From Egibacteraceae bacterium (GTDB lineage: Bacteria > Actinomycetota > Nitriliruptoria > Euzebyales > Egibacteraceae): a stretch of 47,410 bases of DNA. Position numbers and translations under genes: made by a program. The notes under the pieces are model-generated. The model did not search any database. It saw only the letters and a program-made list of their open reading frames with translations, and was not told the origin of the DNA. Position 1 is the first letter of the stretch. Every line of letters begins with the position of its first letter. The stretch is from NCBI GenBank assembly GCA_030446745.1, contig JAUJMS010000020.1:1-47410 (forward strand), given 5' to 3'. This document shows positions 27,394 to 34,931 of the stretch, in pieces.

Positions 27394-28869
27394 TCAGCAG
27401 TCGCGGTTGACTCCGGCCACGCCCTTGAAGGTCGGGGTCGGCGCGGGTGACGGCGCCTGCGTCGGCAGCCCCTGCGCCCTGGCGGCGAGCTTGTCGAGGT
27501 CGACATCCCTGCCGAGCACGACGGTCAACGCGGTGCTGGCGGCGCCGCGGGTGATGCGCGCGCCGGGGAAGACGCGCGCGACGAGGCGCGCCTCCTCGCG
27601 ACGCTGCCCGGCGTAGACGACCGCGGTGCGCCGGGTGCTCTGGTCCTCGGCGTTGTCGGTCGCGACGACCGTGTAGCCCCTGCCGCGCAGCAGCTCGGCG
27701 GCCTCGGCGGCGAGCCCTGGCGTCGTCGTGCCGTTGAGCACGGTCAGCGGCGGGACGTCGGCGACGGTGACGTCGCTGGGGCCCTGCTTTCCGACCTCGG
27801 CGGGCGCCGCGACGCCGGCGCGGAAGGCGGCGAACAGCGCCTGCGCGGGAATCTCGTCGGCGACGACGTACGCCGCCCCCGCGATCGTGCGGTTGAACCC
27901 GGGGACGGTCCGCGCGTCGATGCGGTCGGCGCTCAGGTCGCGGAAGCTGAACGCGATGCGTCGCATGACGCCCAACGACAACGACTTGTCGGTTTCCACG
28001 GCACGCGCTGCGGCGTCGACGAGCGCGAACAGCCGAGGGAGATTCAGCGCCACGCTAGTGCTGGTGACCTGCTCGACGACCTCGCGGATGAACCGCTGCT
28101 GGCGCGCGATGCGACCGAAGTCGTTGTCGATCTTGCGCACCCGCACGAAGCCGAGCGCCTCACGCCCGTTCAGGGTCTGGCACCCGGCCGGCAGGTCGAT
28201 GTTCGCGTCCTCGTCCGAGATCGGCTCGCGCAGGTACATGCGCACGCCCCCGAGCGTGTCGACGACGTCGACGAAGCCCTCGAAGTCGACCTGCACGTAG
28301 TGGTTGATCGGGATGCCGGTCAGCCGGTCGATGGTCTGGACCAGACACGACGGGCCGCCGACGCGGGTGGTTCGCCCGATCTCGAACGCCCCGTTGATCC
28401 GGCCCTGCGTTCCGTCGCAGCGGGTGACGAGCAGGTCGCGCGGGAACGACAGCATCGCGGCGGCGCGGCGGTCAGGGTCGAGCTGTAACAAGATGATCGT
28501 GTCGGTGCGCACACCCTCGAAGGCGCCGGTTCCCAGCTTGGACCGCTCCTTGCCGCTGAGGCCGGCGCGGCTGTCCGAGCCGACGAGCAGCACGTTGCGG
28601 ACGTCGGCGATCCCCTGGAAATCGACCTTGCCGTCGCCGTCGGTGTCGCCGGGATCTTTGATGCCGGCGATGTCCGGCAGCCGGCGCACCGCGCGGTTGC
28701 CGTACCACAGCAACGCCCCGGCGGTCGCCGTGGCGGTGATCGAGCACAGCGCGACGAACGCGACGAGCGTCAACGCGATGGCGCGCCAGTTCAGCCGCCC
28801 CGGACGGCGGCGGCGACCACCAGTGACCGGGGGGCCGTACTGTCCCGTTTCCAGCGCTGCCGCGCGCAC
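27394..28869 (-). CDS. LytR-CpsA-Psr (LCP) family wall-polymer ligase with LytR_C domain
   Basis: A 491-residue protein. One TM helix (about 30-55) anchors it with the catalytic part outside. The LCP domain (about 80-290) shows NVLLVGSDSRAG, the SFPRDLLV arginine box, INGAFEIG, DRLTGIPINHYVQVDFEGFV, and the RKIDNDFGRIARQQRFI arginine motif. A LytR_C domain (about 365-460) has LTVLNGTTTPGLAAEAAELL. LCP enzymes move lipid-linked glycopolymer onto peptidoglycan, so this is the natural end point of the glycan genes around it. GTG 28869 has GAAAGGGCGAG upstream. An unusual acidic insert, KDPGDTDGDGKVDF, resembles a Ca-binding loop just after the TM. Confidence 0.93.
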   Translation of the reverse strand: MRAAALETGQYGPPVTGGRRRRPGRLNWRAIALTLVAFVALCSITATATAGALLWYGNRAVRRLPDIAGIKDPGDTDGDGKVDFQGIADVRNVLLVGSDSRAGLSGKERSKLGTGAFEGVRTDTIILLQLDPDRRAAAMLSFPRDLLVTRCDGTQGRINGAFEIGRTTRVGGPSCLVQTIDRLTGIPINHYVQVDFEGFVDVVDTLGGVRMYLREPISDEDANIDLPAGCQTLNGREALGFVRVRKIDNDFGRIARQQRFIREVVEQVTSTSVALNLPRLFALVDAAARAVETDKSLSLGVMRRIAFSFRDLSADRIDARTVPGFNRTIAGAAYVVADEIPAQALFAAFRAGVAAPAEVGKQGPSDVTVADVPPLTVLNGTTTPGLAAEAAELLRGRGYTVVATDNAEDQSTRRTAVVYAGQRREEARLVARVFPGARITRGAASTALTVVLGRDVDLDKLAARAQGLPTQAPSPAPTPTFKGVAGVNRDC

Positions 28870-29100
28870 GGTCGTGCTCGCCCTTTCGCCTGTCCGGCCG
28901 CGTGCCGCGCGTTCGTCCGCCGCGTGTCGCCGGACGGGGACGCTAGCAGCCTGCGTGCGCAGCCTGTCGTGGCGACCCGCTCCCCACGGTAGCCCGCGCG
29001 CGTCGCTCCGGCGGGGTCCGGACTGGCCGTCCGGACGCGCGCGCGGCGGGGGAACCGCCGCTGCGTCCTGCGTCCGTCGGGCGGGGCGGGGGTAGGCGTT

Positions 29101-29880
29101 GTGACCATGACCGCCGCCGACCCGCCAGCTCGCCCCCCGGATGCCCGCCCCGCCGAGCGCAACGTCGCCGCCCTGTGCGGGGCGCGGGTCCGCCAGCACG
29201 GTCACGCTCCGCTGCTGACCTACTACGACGACGCCACCGGCGAGCGCATCGAGCTGTCGTACGCGACGTTCGACAACTGGGCGTCGAAGACGGCGAACCT
29301 GCTCGTCGAGGACCTCGACGTCGCGAGCGGCGACACCGTCGGGCTGGCGCTGCGCGGCCACTGGACTGCGGCGGTCGTCACCGCCGCGGCCTGGAAGGTC
29401 GGCGCCGCCGTGGCGTTCCTCGACCCGCCGGCGGAGGACGCGCCCAGGGCGCTGCGACCGGAGGTGATCGTCGCGCACGAGGACAACGCCCAACGGTTCG
29501 CCGACAGCCCGGCGCGACTGGTCGTCGTCGGCGCCGGCATGGGTGGGCGCCTGACGCGCGACGGCGTCGACGGTGTCGCGTTCGGCGACGAGGTGCTCGC
29601 CTTCGCCGACGACTACGACGACCCGGCCGTGACCCGCGACGCCCCCGCGCTGCGCCACGGGGCGACGACGCGGACGCAGGGCGAGCTGCTCGACGAGGCG
29701 GCTGGCCAGCTGTCCGCATCCGACCGGATCCTTACGACCCGCCCGTTCGACGCCGGCAGCGTCGTCGCGACGCTGGTCGCCCCGCTGGTCGCCGGGGCGT
29801 CGGTGGTGTGGTGCCGCAACGCCGACCCAGGGGCGCTGGCCTCCCGCGCCGCCGCCGAGCGCGCCACCCCGGCCCCGTAA
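29101..29880 (+). CDS. TIGR03089 family protein (stand-alone AMP-binding N-domain homologue)
   Basis: A 259-residue protein similar to the N-terminal part of acyl-CoA synthetases. It has LTYYDDATGERIELSYATFD, a VGLALRGHWTAAVVTAAAW helix and VGAAVAFLDPP, but lacks the canonical phosphate-binding STGTTG loop and the C-terminal domain. It matches my recollection of the TIGR03089 family, which is restricted to actinobacteria and often next to an LCP gene, as here (divergent, 231 bp apart). Catalysis is therefore doubtful; it may be a regulatory or sugar/acyl-binding relic. GTG 29101 follows a GGGG-rich leader; ATG 29107 is an equal alternative. Confidence 0.8.
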   Translation: MTMTAADPPARPPDARPAERNVAALCGARVRQHGHAPLLTYYDDATGERIELSYATFDNWASKTANLLVEDLDVASGDTVGLALRGHWTAAVVTAAAWKVGAAVAFLDPPAEDAPRALRPEVIVAHEDNAQRFADSPARLVVVGAGMGGRLTRDGVDGVAFGDEVLAFADDYDDPAVTRDAPALRHGATTRTQGELLDEAAGQLSASDRILTTRPFDAGSVVATLVAPLVAGASVVWCRNADPGALASRAAAERATPAP

Positions 29881-29926
29881 CCGGCCCCGCCCCTGCCACC
29901 TACCCCCGGGCCTTGTTGACCGGCGT

Positions 29927-29953
29927 TGCGCTTTCGGTGCCGTCGATGACAAG
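29927..29953 (+). repeat. Left arm of 27-bp perfect inverted repeat flanking the RTX gene
   Basis: The 27 bases beginning TGCGCTTTCGGTGCCG are an exact reverse complement of 31492-31518. Outward of the arm a weaker similarity continues for about 25 bp. The arms enclose a 1538-bp segment carrying only the RTX-like gene and its leader. Confidence 0.92.
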
Positions 29954-30007
29954 GCCGGTGGGCGGCCCCGCCGGGGCGGCGCCCTGGCGGGGCGCGGCGG
30001 GGCGGCG

Positions 30008-31327
30008 TTACCCGCGCTGCTGTTCGTCCTCGCGGACGTCCTCGCAGTCGATCGTGTCGCCGTCCTCGAACGAGCCCATCGCGTCGTAGCAGGTGTCGAA
30101 GCCCTCCGACCCCGTCAGCGTGTCGGGACCTTCGCCGCCGTACAACACGTCGTCGCCGGCGCGACCGTCGATCGAGTCCTCACCGATCCCTCCGAGCAGG
30201 AGGTTCGGACCGTCCGAGCCGAGCAGCGTGTCGTCGCCGCCGCCACCCATGGCGTCCTCGACGCTCGTCAGCGCCAGCGTGCCGCGAGCGGTGGTCGCCG
30301 TACCGGCAGCGAGGTCGACGGTCACGGCGTCCTGCTCGCTCGGTTCCAGCAAGCCGAAGGCAAACGCGACGAGGTCGCTGCCGTCTCCACCGTCGACAGC
30401 GCCGTCACCGACGACCGCGACGCGCAGCTCGTCGTCACCGTCGCCGCCGCGGAACGTCACCGCAGACGAGCCCAACAGGGCGTCGCGACCGCCGCCGCCG
30501 GAGAGGCGATCGCCGTCGTCCCCGCCGACCGTCGTGTCGTCGGCGGCGTGGAGGGTGTCGGCGCCTCCGCGTCCGAACAACCGGTCGTTGCCGTCGCCAC
30601 CTTGCAGACGGTTCTTGCTCGGTCCTCCGCGGATCACGTCGTCGCCCGAGGAGCCGCGAACATGCTCGACGTCGCGGACGGTCTCGGTGCCGTCCGGCGT
30701 CTGCGCCACGTTGGTGCGCAGGTCCACGGTCACGGGCTGCGAGCCGGAGAACGTGACCTGGTCGGCCCTGCGCCCGCCGTCGTAGAAGTCGCAGCCCACG
30801 CCACCGACCATCTCGTCGGCGCCGCCACCGCCGAGCAACCTGTCGTCGCCCGCCCCGCCCCACAGGCGGTCGCTCGTGCCGGTGTCGTCGTCGTCAGCCC
30901 GGTCGCCGGCCACGACGTCGTCGCCACCGCCGCCACGCACCGCGTCGCGCTCGGCGCCGCCCTCGAGCCAGTCGCTGCCGGAGCCACCGGAAAGCGTGTC
31001 CCAGTCGCCGCCGCCGAGGATGCGGTCTCGCCCCGAACCGCCGTACACGGTGTCGGACCCGCTGCCACCGCGCACGACGTCGCTGCCCCTGCCGGCGCAG
31101 ACGAGGTCACGGCCGCCGCGGGCGACGATGCGGTCGTCACCGCCGCGCGCCACGATCACGTCGCGGCGCGGCGTGCCACGCAGTGTGTCGTCACCCGAGG
31201 TGCCGACGATCGTCGCCGGCTTGCCGGCACACGTCTGGGCGGCCATGGCCGGCGCTGCGGGCACAACGGCGGCGGCGACCAGCATGGCGGCGGCGGTCGC
31301 CGTCGAGCTCACTCGCGAGAACTTCAC
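30008..31327 (-). CDS. Secreted RTX/hemolysin-type calcium-binding repeat protein
   Basis: A 439-residue protein starting at GTG 31327. It has a signal peptide (VKFSRVSSTATAAAML...APAMA) and then tandem nonapeptides of the GGxGxDxxx type: GTSGDDTLRG, GGSGSDTVYGGSGRDRIL, GGDGNDRLFGRGGADTL, GGEGPDTLTG. These form Ca-binding beta-rolls. Between repeat blocks sit two VTVDL strands (about 190 and 330). Cys residues occur near both ends (QTCAGKP, DTCYDAMG, TIDCED). The function is structural or adhesive at the cell surface; no enzymatic domain is visible. The gene alone occupies the space between the 27-bp inverted repeats. A weak AAAG site precedes the start. Confidence 0.88.
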   Translation of the reverse strand: MKFSRVSSTATAAAMLVAAAVVPAAPAMAAQTCAGKPATIVGTSGDDTLRGTPRRDVIVARGGDDRIVARGGRDLVCAGRGSDVVRGGSGSDTVYGGSGRDRILGGGDWDTLSGGSGSDWLEGGAERDAVRGGGGDDVVAGDRADDDDTGTSDRLWGGAGDDRLLGGGGADEMVGGVGCDFYDGGRRADQVTFSGSQPVTVDLRTNVAQTPDGTETVRDVEHVRGSSGDDVIRGGPSKNRLQGGDGNDRLFGRGGADTLHAADDTTVGGDDGDRLSGGGGRDALLGSSAVTFRGGDGDDELRVAVVGDGAVDGGDGSDLVAFAFGLLEPSEQDAVTVDLAAGTATTARGTLALTSVEDAMGGGGDDTLLGSDGPNLLLGGIGEDSIDGRAGDDVLYGGEGPDTLTGSEGFDTCYDAMGSFEDGDTIDCEDVREDEQQRG

Positions 31328-31395
31328 GGTGGGTCTTTCGAACGCGACGAACCGGACGCGGTCCGTCTGAAACTCCCGAGTACCGCACACGGCGG

Positions 31396-31413
31396 GTAAG
31401 CACTAAGTAAGCA
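31396..31413 (-). promoter_or_regulatory. Operator-like direct repeat upstream of the RTX gene
   Basis: GTAAGCA occurs at 31396-31402 and again at 31407-31413, exactly 11 bp apart (one helical turn), in an AT-rich island 70-86 bp upstream of the RTX start. A GGCC-7-GGCC dyad at 31417-31431 lies just beyond. This spacing is typical of a dimeric regulator site. Confidence 0.4.
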
Positions 31414-31491
31414 ACAGGCCCACAGTAGGCCAATCTTCCCGAACTGGGCGGCACGCCCGATACGAACGCGACTGGCGGCGTCTAAACCGAG

Positions 31492-31518
31492 CTTGTCATC
31501 GACGGCACCGAAAGCGCA
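31492..31518 (-). repeat. Right arm of 27-bp perfect inverted repeat flanking the RTX gene
   Basis: Exact reverse complement of 29927-29953. It lies 165 bp upstream of the RTX start codon and 181 bp upstream of the sulfotransferase ATG. Neither arm is part of a recognisable gene. Confidence 0.92.
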
Positions 31519-31570
31519 GCGCGGGTGGCAAGGCGCGGGGTTGGACCGGCCAGAGGGCACCCGGCCGGCA

Positions 31571-31602
31571 CCCGCCCCGCCCCGCCCCGCACCCCGCCCC
31601 GT
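31571..31602 (+). repeat. CCCGC-type pentamer tract
   Basis: About six imperfect tandem CCCGC units upstream of the sulfotransferase. Such tracts are slippage-prone and difficult to sequence; no function is evident. Confidence 0.6.
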
Positions 31603-31699
31603 CCATCGGCATACGCGGGGCGCGGCGGAGCGTCGGGCATACTTGCGGCCAGAGCGGCGACCAGTCGGGCGAGCCGCTCGACACGGGAGCCGTGCACCG

Positions 31700-32758
31700 A
31701 TGCAGCAGACACCGGCGACGTCGAAGGGCGCCACGCGACCGCGCAAGGGACCGGACCGGCCGGTCTTCATCGTGGGGTGCGCACGCTCCGGCACGACGCT
31801 GCTGCAGCTCATGCTCCACGCGCACCCGCGCATCGCCATCCCGCCGGAGACGCGCTACCTCCTCGACGTTTACAGCCGCCGGGCGAAGTTCGGCAACCTC
31901 GCGCGCGAACGCAACCGCGAGAAGCTCGCCGCCTACATCCTCGACCGCCCCGCGACGAAGTTCCACGAGCTTGGGCTCGACCGGGAGGAGGTCCGCGCGC
32001 AGATCGTCGGTGGGCCGCCGACGATCGGCTCGGCGGTTGGGATCATCCTGCGCGCGTACGCCGAGCGCTGGGACAAGCCGCGCTGGGGCGACAAGCGCCC
32101 CGCGTACATCCAGCGCCTCGACGCGCTGATCGCCATGTTCCCCGACGTGCAGATCGTCCACATCATCCGCGACGGTCGCGACTGCGTCGCGTCGCTGAAG
32201 CAGATGCCGTGGTGGACGTACGGGACGATCGCGAGCATCTACAAGTGGATCCACGCCATCGACACCGGGCAGTGGGCGCGCAAGAACCTCGAGAGGGACC
32301 AGTACCACGAGGTGTCCTACGAGCGCCTGGTCCGCAACCCGCAGGCTGAGCTCGAGCCGCTGTGCGCGTTCCTCGGCGAGCAGTTCGATGCCGCGATGCT
32401 CGCGCCGCACAAGATGGCCGACGAGGCGGTCCCGTCGCGCAAGACCTGGCACACGCGGACCAAGCAGGAGGTCAGCACGGCCTCGGTCGCGCAGTGGCGC
32501 CGCGCGCTCGAGCCGTGGGAGCTGTCGCTGATGGAGTCGGTCGCCGGCCGCCAGCTCCGCGCGCACGGCTACCGTCGTTCGACGCCGTTCCCGCGCCCGC
32601 CGAAGGACAAGCTGGCCGAGTACCAGGCCTTTGCCGCGGAGAAGCGCACGGAAGAAGAGGAGCGGCACGCGGCCGCCGCGGAGCTCGACGAGCGCTACCC
32701 ATGGCCGGTGGCCGCGAAGTTGACCTCGGGCCAGCGCAAGCTCGCCAAGCGCGGGTAG
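31700..32758 (+). CDS. Sulfotransferase family protein
   Basis: A 352-residue cytoplasmic enzyme with both PAPS-binding elements: the 5'-phosphosulfate loop FIVGCARSGTTLLQLML (about 23-39) and the 3'-phosphate motif VHIIRDGRDCVASL (about 152-165). Downstream, YHEVSYERLVRNPQAELEPL and FLGEQF are standard for this fold. A basic C-terminal tail ends in KLTSGQRKLAKRG. It transfers sulfate from PAPS to an acceptor hydroxyl. The setting among glycan genes suggests a sulfated polysaccharide or glycolipid, by inference. ATG 31700 is supported by the onset of similarity about 20 residues later. It converges with the TagF-like gene across a hairpin. Confidence 0.92.
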   Translation: MQQTPATSKGATRPRKGPDRPVFIVGCARSGTTLLQLMLHAHPRIAIPPETRYLLDVYSRRAKFGNLARERNREKLAAYILDRPATKFHELGLDREEVRAQIVGGPPTIGSAVGIILRAYAERWDKPRWGDKRPAYIQRLDALIAMFPDVQIVHIIRDGRDCVASLKQMPWWTYGTIASIYKWIHAIDTGQWARKNLERDQYHEVSYERLVRNPQAELEPLCAFLGEQFDAAMLAPHKMADEAVPSRKTWHTRTKQEVSTASVAQWRRALEPWELSLMESVAGRQLRAHGYRRSTPFPRPPKDKLAEYQAFAAEKRTEEEERHAAAAELDERYPWPVAAKLTSGQRKLAKRG

Positions 32759-32774
32759 CGACGCTTGCCCACAA

Positions 32775-32809
32775 GGCCGGGGCGGGCCCCCCGGTCCGGT
32801 GCCCCGGCC
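32775..32809. terminator. Bidirectional terminator hairpin between convergent genes
   Basis: GGCCGGGGC (32775-32783) pairs with GCCCCGGCC (32801-32809) around a 17-nt loop that can itself fold. It lies 16 bp beyond the sulfotransferase stop and 16 bp beyond the TagF-like stop. There is no U-tract, as is common in actinobacteria. Confidence 0.6.
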
Positions 32810-32825
32810 GGTCGTGCGTCAGCCG

Positions 32826-34814
32826 TCAGGCGCTGGTGACGGTGTGGTCCGCGAACTTGAAGTAGCTGCGGTGGCTGCGGGCGTCCTCGGTGGCACGGTC
32901 GTAGAGGCGCTCGACGTTGTCGCGGAAGGTCTGCAGTGGACCGTTGGGATGCTCGCCGTGCAAGTACGCCCGCATGGCGCGGCGCTCGGCCGCCAACGGG
33001 TCGTCCGCGACGGCGAGGTCGAGCATCGGCAGCAGCGCCTCGCAGGCCGCGTCAACGAGGTACGACGCCCGCTGGCTGGGGAATAGCCGCAGGTACTCGT
33101 CGACGGGCAGATCCTTGGGGTTGGACACCAGCACCGGTCGGTCGGTGACGAGAAAGTCGGTCACGACGCTGGAGATGTCCGAGATCAGCACGTCCGCCTC
33201 GGCGAAGCAGTCGTAGACCGACAGCCGCGCCGGCCCCGCGAGCAGGTGATGCTCGGCGTTGGGTGCTTCGCGCAGCATCGCGTCGACCTGGCGTTTGGCC
33301 GCGAGCATCCCGGAACGGTGCTTGCCGGTCGCGGGATGCGGCTTGAACACGATGCCCCAGTCGGGGCGCTCGGCGATGATCCGGCGCACGATCTCGACGC
33401 CCATGACTTCCAGTGAGCTGTAGTTGGACTCCTCGTAGGCGCCCTCCCAGGTCGGGGCGTACAGGATCCGCGGAGGCTGCGGCCGGGGTCGCGGTCCGGG
33501 CGTCATCCCGTCGACCTGCGGGCGGCCGACGATGGCGAAGCTGCTGCGGGGGATGTCGATGCCCGCCGCCTCGTAGCGGTCGATCGCGGCCGGACCCGCG
33601 ACCCACAGCTCGTTGTAGACACGGGTAACCGGGTTCGCGCTCGATGACTTGTCGCTGTCGCCGTGGTTGAGAAACACGTGCTTCACACCCGCCTCGCGGA
33701 GCAGGTGCACGTTTTTCACACCGTTTGCGGCGTAGAAGACGATGCGGACGTTCGGCAGCACGAAGCGTTCGACGTCGCGCGTCCGCGTCGCGTAGACCAT
33801 CGGCCAGTGGGTCGCGCTCAGCCGTGACAGGTGCGTCGCCTCGCGTACGACGAACAGCAACCGCCGCGGCACGGCGTTGAACGCGTCCATCCACTGGTTG
33901 AACATGTACGTCTGGCTCGTGCCGGCGGAGATGTGCACGATCACCTGGGGATCGAACGCTTCGAGTTGCGCGCGCAGCTGCCGCTCGTAGCGCTCCACGC
34001 GCCCGCTGGCGCGGAAGCGGTCCGACCAGCGCCGCGCGAAGGCGGCGAAGGCGAACATCGCGGCCATCCCGAGCACGGCGGCGACCACCGCGACGATGCC
34101 CGGCTGCGGCGTCGCGATGGCGACCGCCATCCCGGCGACGACCGCGATGTCGGCGACGTGGAGCACCGACGGCCCGTGGGCGGCGCGCCGGCGGGCCCGC
34201 GCGTAGAACGTTCGCAACTCCAGCTCTTGGCCGATGTTGCGCACCGCCATCGCGGGGCGCGTCGCGATCGCGCGCGACATCGAGCGCTGGAACGACGTCC
34301 AGCACAGCTGGAGAAACACGACGCTCGCGGCGTACGCGAGCAGCACGACCGGGTCCCCCTCGGACGCGACTGCGAGCACGATCGTGACGCCGAGACCCCG
34401 CAGCATCGTGCGGGTCCGCGGCCCGGTGCCCCAGCGGTTCAGCCGCGTTGCGCCACGCGCCACGGGGTAGGCGGCGGTCCAGTCGGCGAACACCCCGAGG
34501 GCGACGGCGGCCACGGCCAGCAGCGGCAGTCCGAGGACGGCGGCGACGACCAGCGCCGCGATGCTCAGCAGCGCTAGGCGCAGGTACTGCCCGCGGCTCA
34601 GCGCGCGGACGCGCCGCCAGAACCGGTAGACCGGCGACGCGGTCGCCGGTGCGGCCTCGTCGGCGCCACCCTCGCCGGCGGTGAGCTCGTCGGCCTCTTC
34701 GCCGGCCTCGCCGTCGTCCTCGTCGTCGACCTCGTCGACGTCGTCGCTCCGATCGTGCGCGGCGGCGTCGGGGGTCGGCTCAGCGGCGTCGTCGCCGGTC
34801 GCGTCGTCGGCCAC
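32826..34814 (-). CDS. CDP-glycerol:poly(glycerophosphate) glycerophosphotransferase-like (TagF/TagB family) membrane protein
   Basis: A 662-residue protein. Residues 1-55 are a strongly acidic disordered tail (many DD/EE). About 75-260 contain five to six hydrophobic segments. About 275-660 form the CDP-glycerol glycerophosphotransferase domain: HVFLNHGDSDKSSSANP (catalytic-type HGxxxK box), RVYNELWVAGPAAIDRY, ILYAPTWEG, FKPHPATGKH, and a DVLISDISSVVTDFL box with the conserved DxSS. Family enzymes polymerise glycerol-phosphate or ribitol-phosphate onto a lipid-linked primer. The N-terminal membrane domain is unusual for TagF and may fix it to the bilayer. GTG 34814 has GGAGGAAGGA about 10-18 nt upstream. 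Confidence 0.87.
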   Translation of the reverse strand: MADDATGDDAAEPTPDAAAHDRSDDVDEVDDEDDGEAGEEADELTAGEGGADEAAPATASPVYRFWRRVRALSRGQYLRLALLSIAALVVAAVLGLPLLAVAAVALGVFADWTAAYPVARGATRLNRWGTGPRTRTMLRGLGVTIVLAVASEGDPVVLLAYAASVVFLQLCWTSFQRSMSRAIATRPAMAVRNIGQELELRTFYARARRRAAHGPSVLHVADIAVVAGMAVAIATPQPGIVAVVAAVLGMAAMFAFAAFARRWSDRFRASGRVERYERQLRAQLEAFDPQVIVHISAGTSQTYMFNQWMDAFNAVPRRLLFVVREATHLSRLSATHWPMVYATRTRDVERFVLPNVRIVFYAANGVKNVHLLREAGVKHVFLNHGDSDKSSSANPVTRVYNELWVAGPAAIDRYEAAGIDIPRSSFAIVGRPQVDGMTPGPRPRPQPPRILYAPTWEGAYEESNYSSLEVMGVEIVRRIIAERPDWGIVFKPHPATGKHRSGMLAAKRQVDAMLREAPNAEHHLLAGPARLSVYDCFAEADVLISDISSVVTDFLVTDRPVLVSNPKDLPVDEYLRLFPSQRASYLVDAACEALLPMLDLAVADDPLAAERRAMRAYLHGEHPNGPLQTFRDNVERLYDRATEDARSHRSYFKFADHTVTSA

Positions 34815-34900
34815 CTGTCACCGTCCTTCCTCCACCGGCACGTCTGCGCGGCCGACGCCGCAAGGCCCACCAACCGCCCGATCACCATGGGACGGCCGGC

Positions 34901-34906
34901 ATCCTA
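34901..34906 (-). promoter_or_regulatory. Candidate -10 box TAGGAT for the TagF-like gene
   Basis: TAGGAT on the minus strand, 87 bp upstream of the GTG, matches the actinobacterial TAnnnT -10 consensus. No convincing -35 hexamer is seen. Confidence 0.35.
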
Positions 34907-34931
34907 GCGTTGGGGCCCGGCGCACCGCGGG

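Larger units (their letters stand above)
31328..31699. other. RTX/sulfotransferase divergent intergenic region
   Basis: This 372-bp stretch holds the RTX leader with two GTAAGCA direct repeats, the right 27-bp inverted-repeat arm, a CCCGC pentamer tract at 31571-31602, and CATACT at 31638-31643 as a possible -10 for the sulfotransferase. No gene is seen in it. Confidence 0.5.

Noticed and set aside
29927..31518. Insertion sequence with terminal inverted repeats
   Set aside because: The only gene inside is RTX-like; no transposase, target duplication or recombinase could be found.
29900..31560. Two proteins starting MSSTAPKAQR
   Set aside because: The shared start is only the 27-bp inverted repeat translated; the sequences diverge at once and look non-coding.
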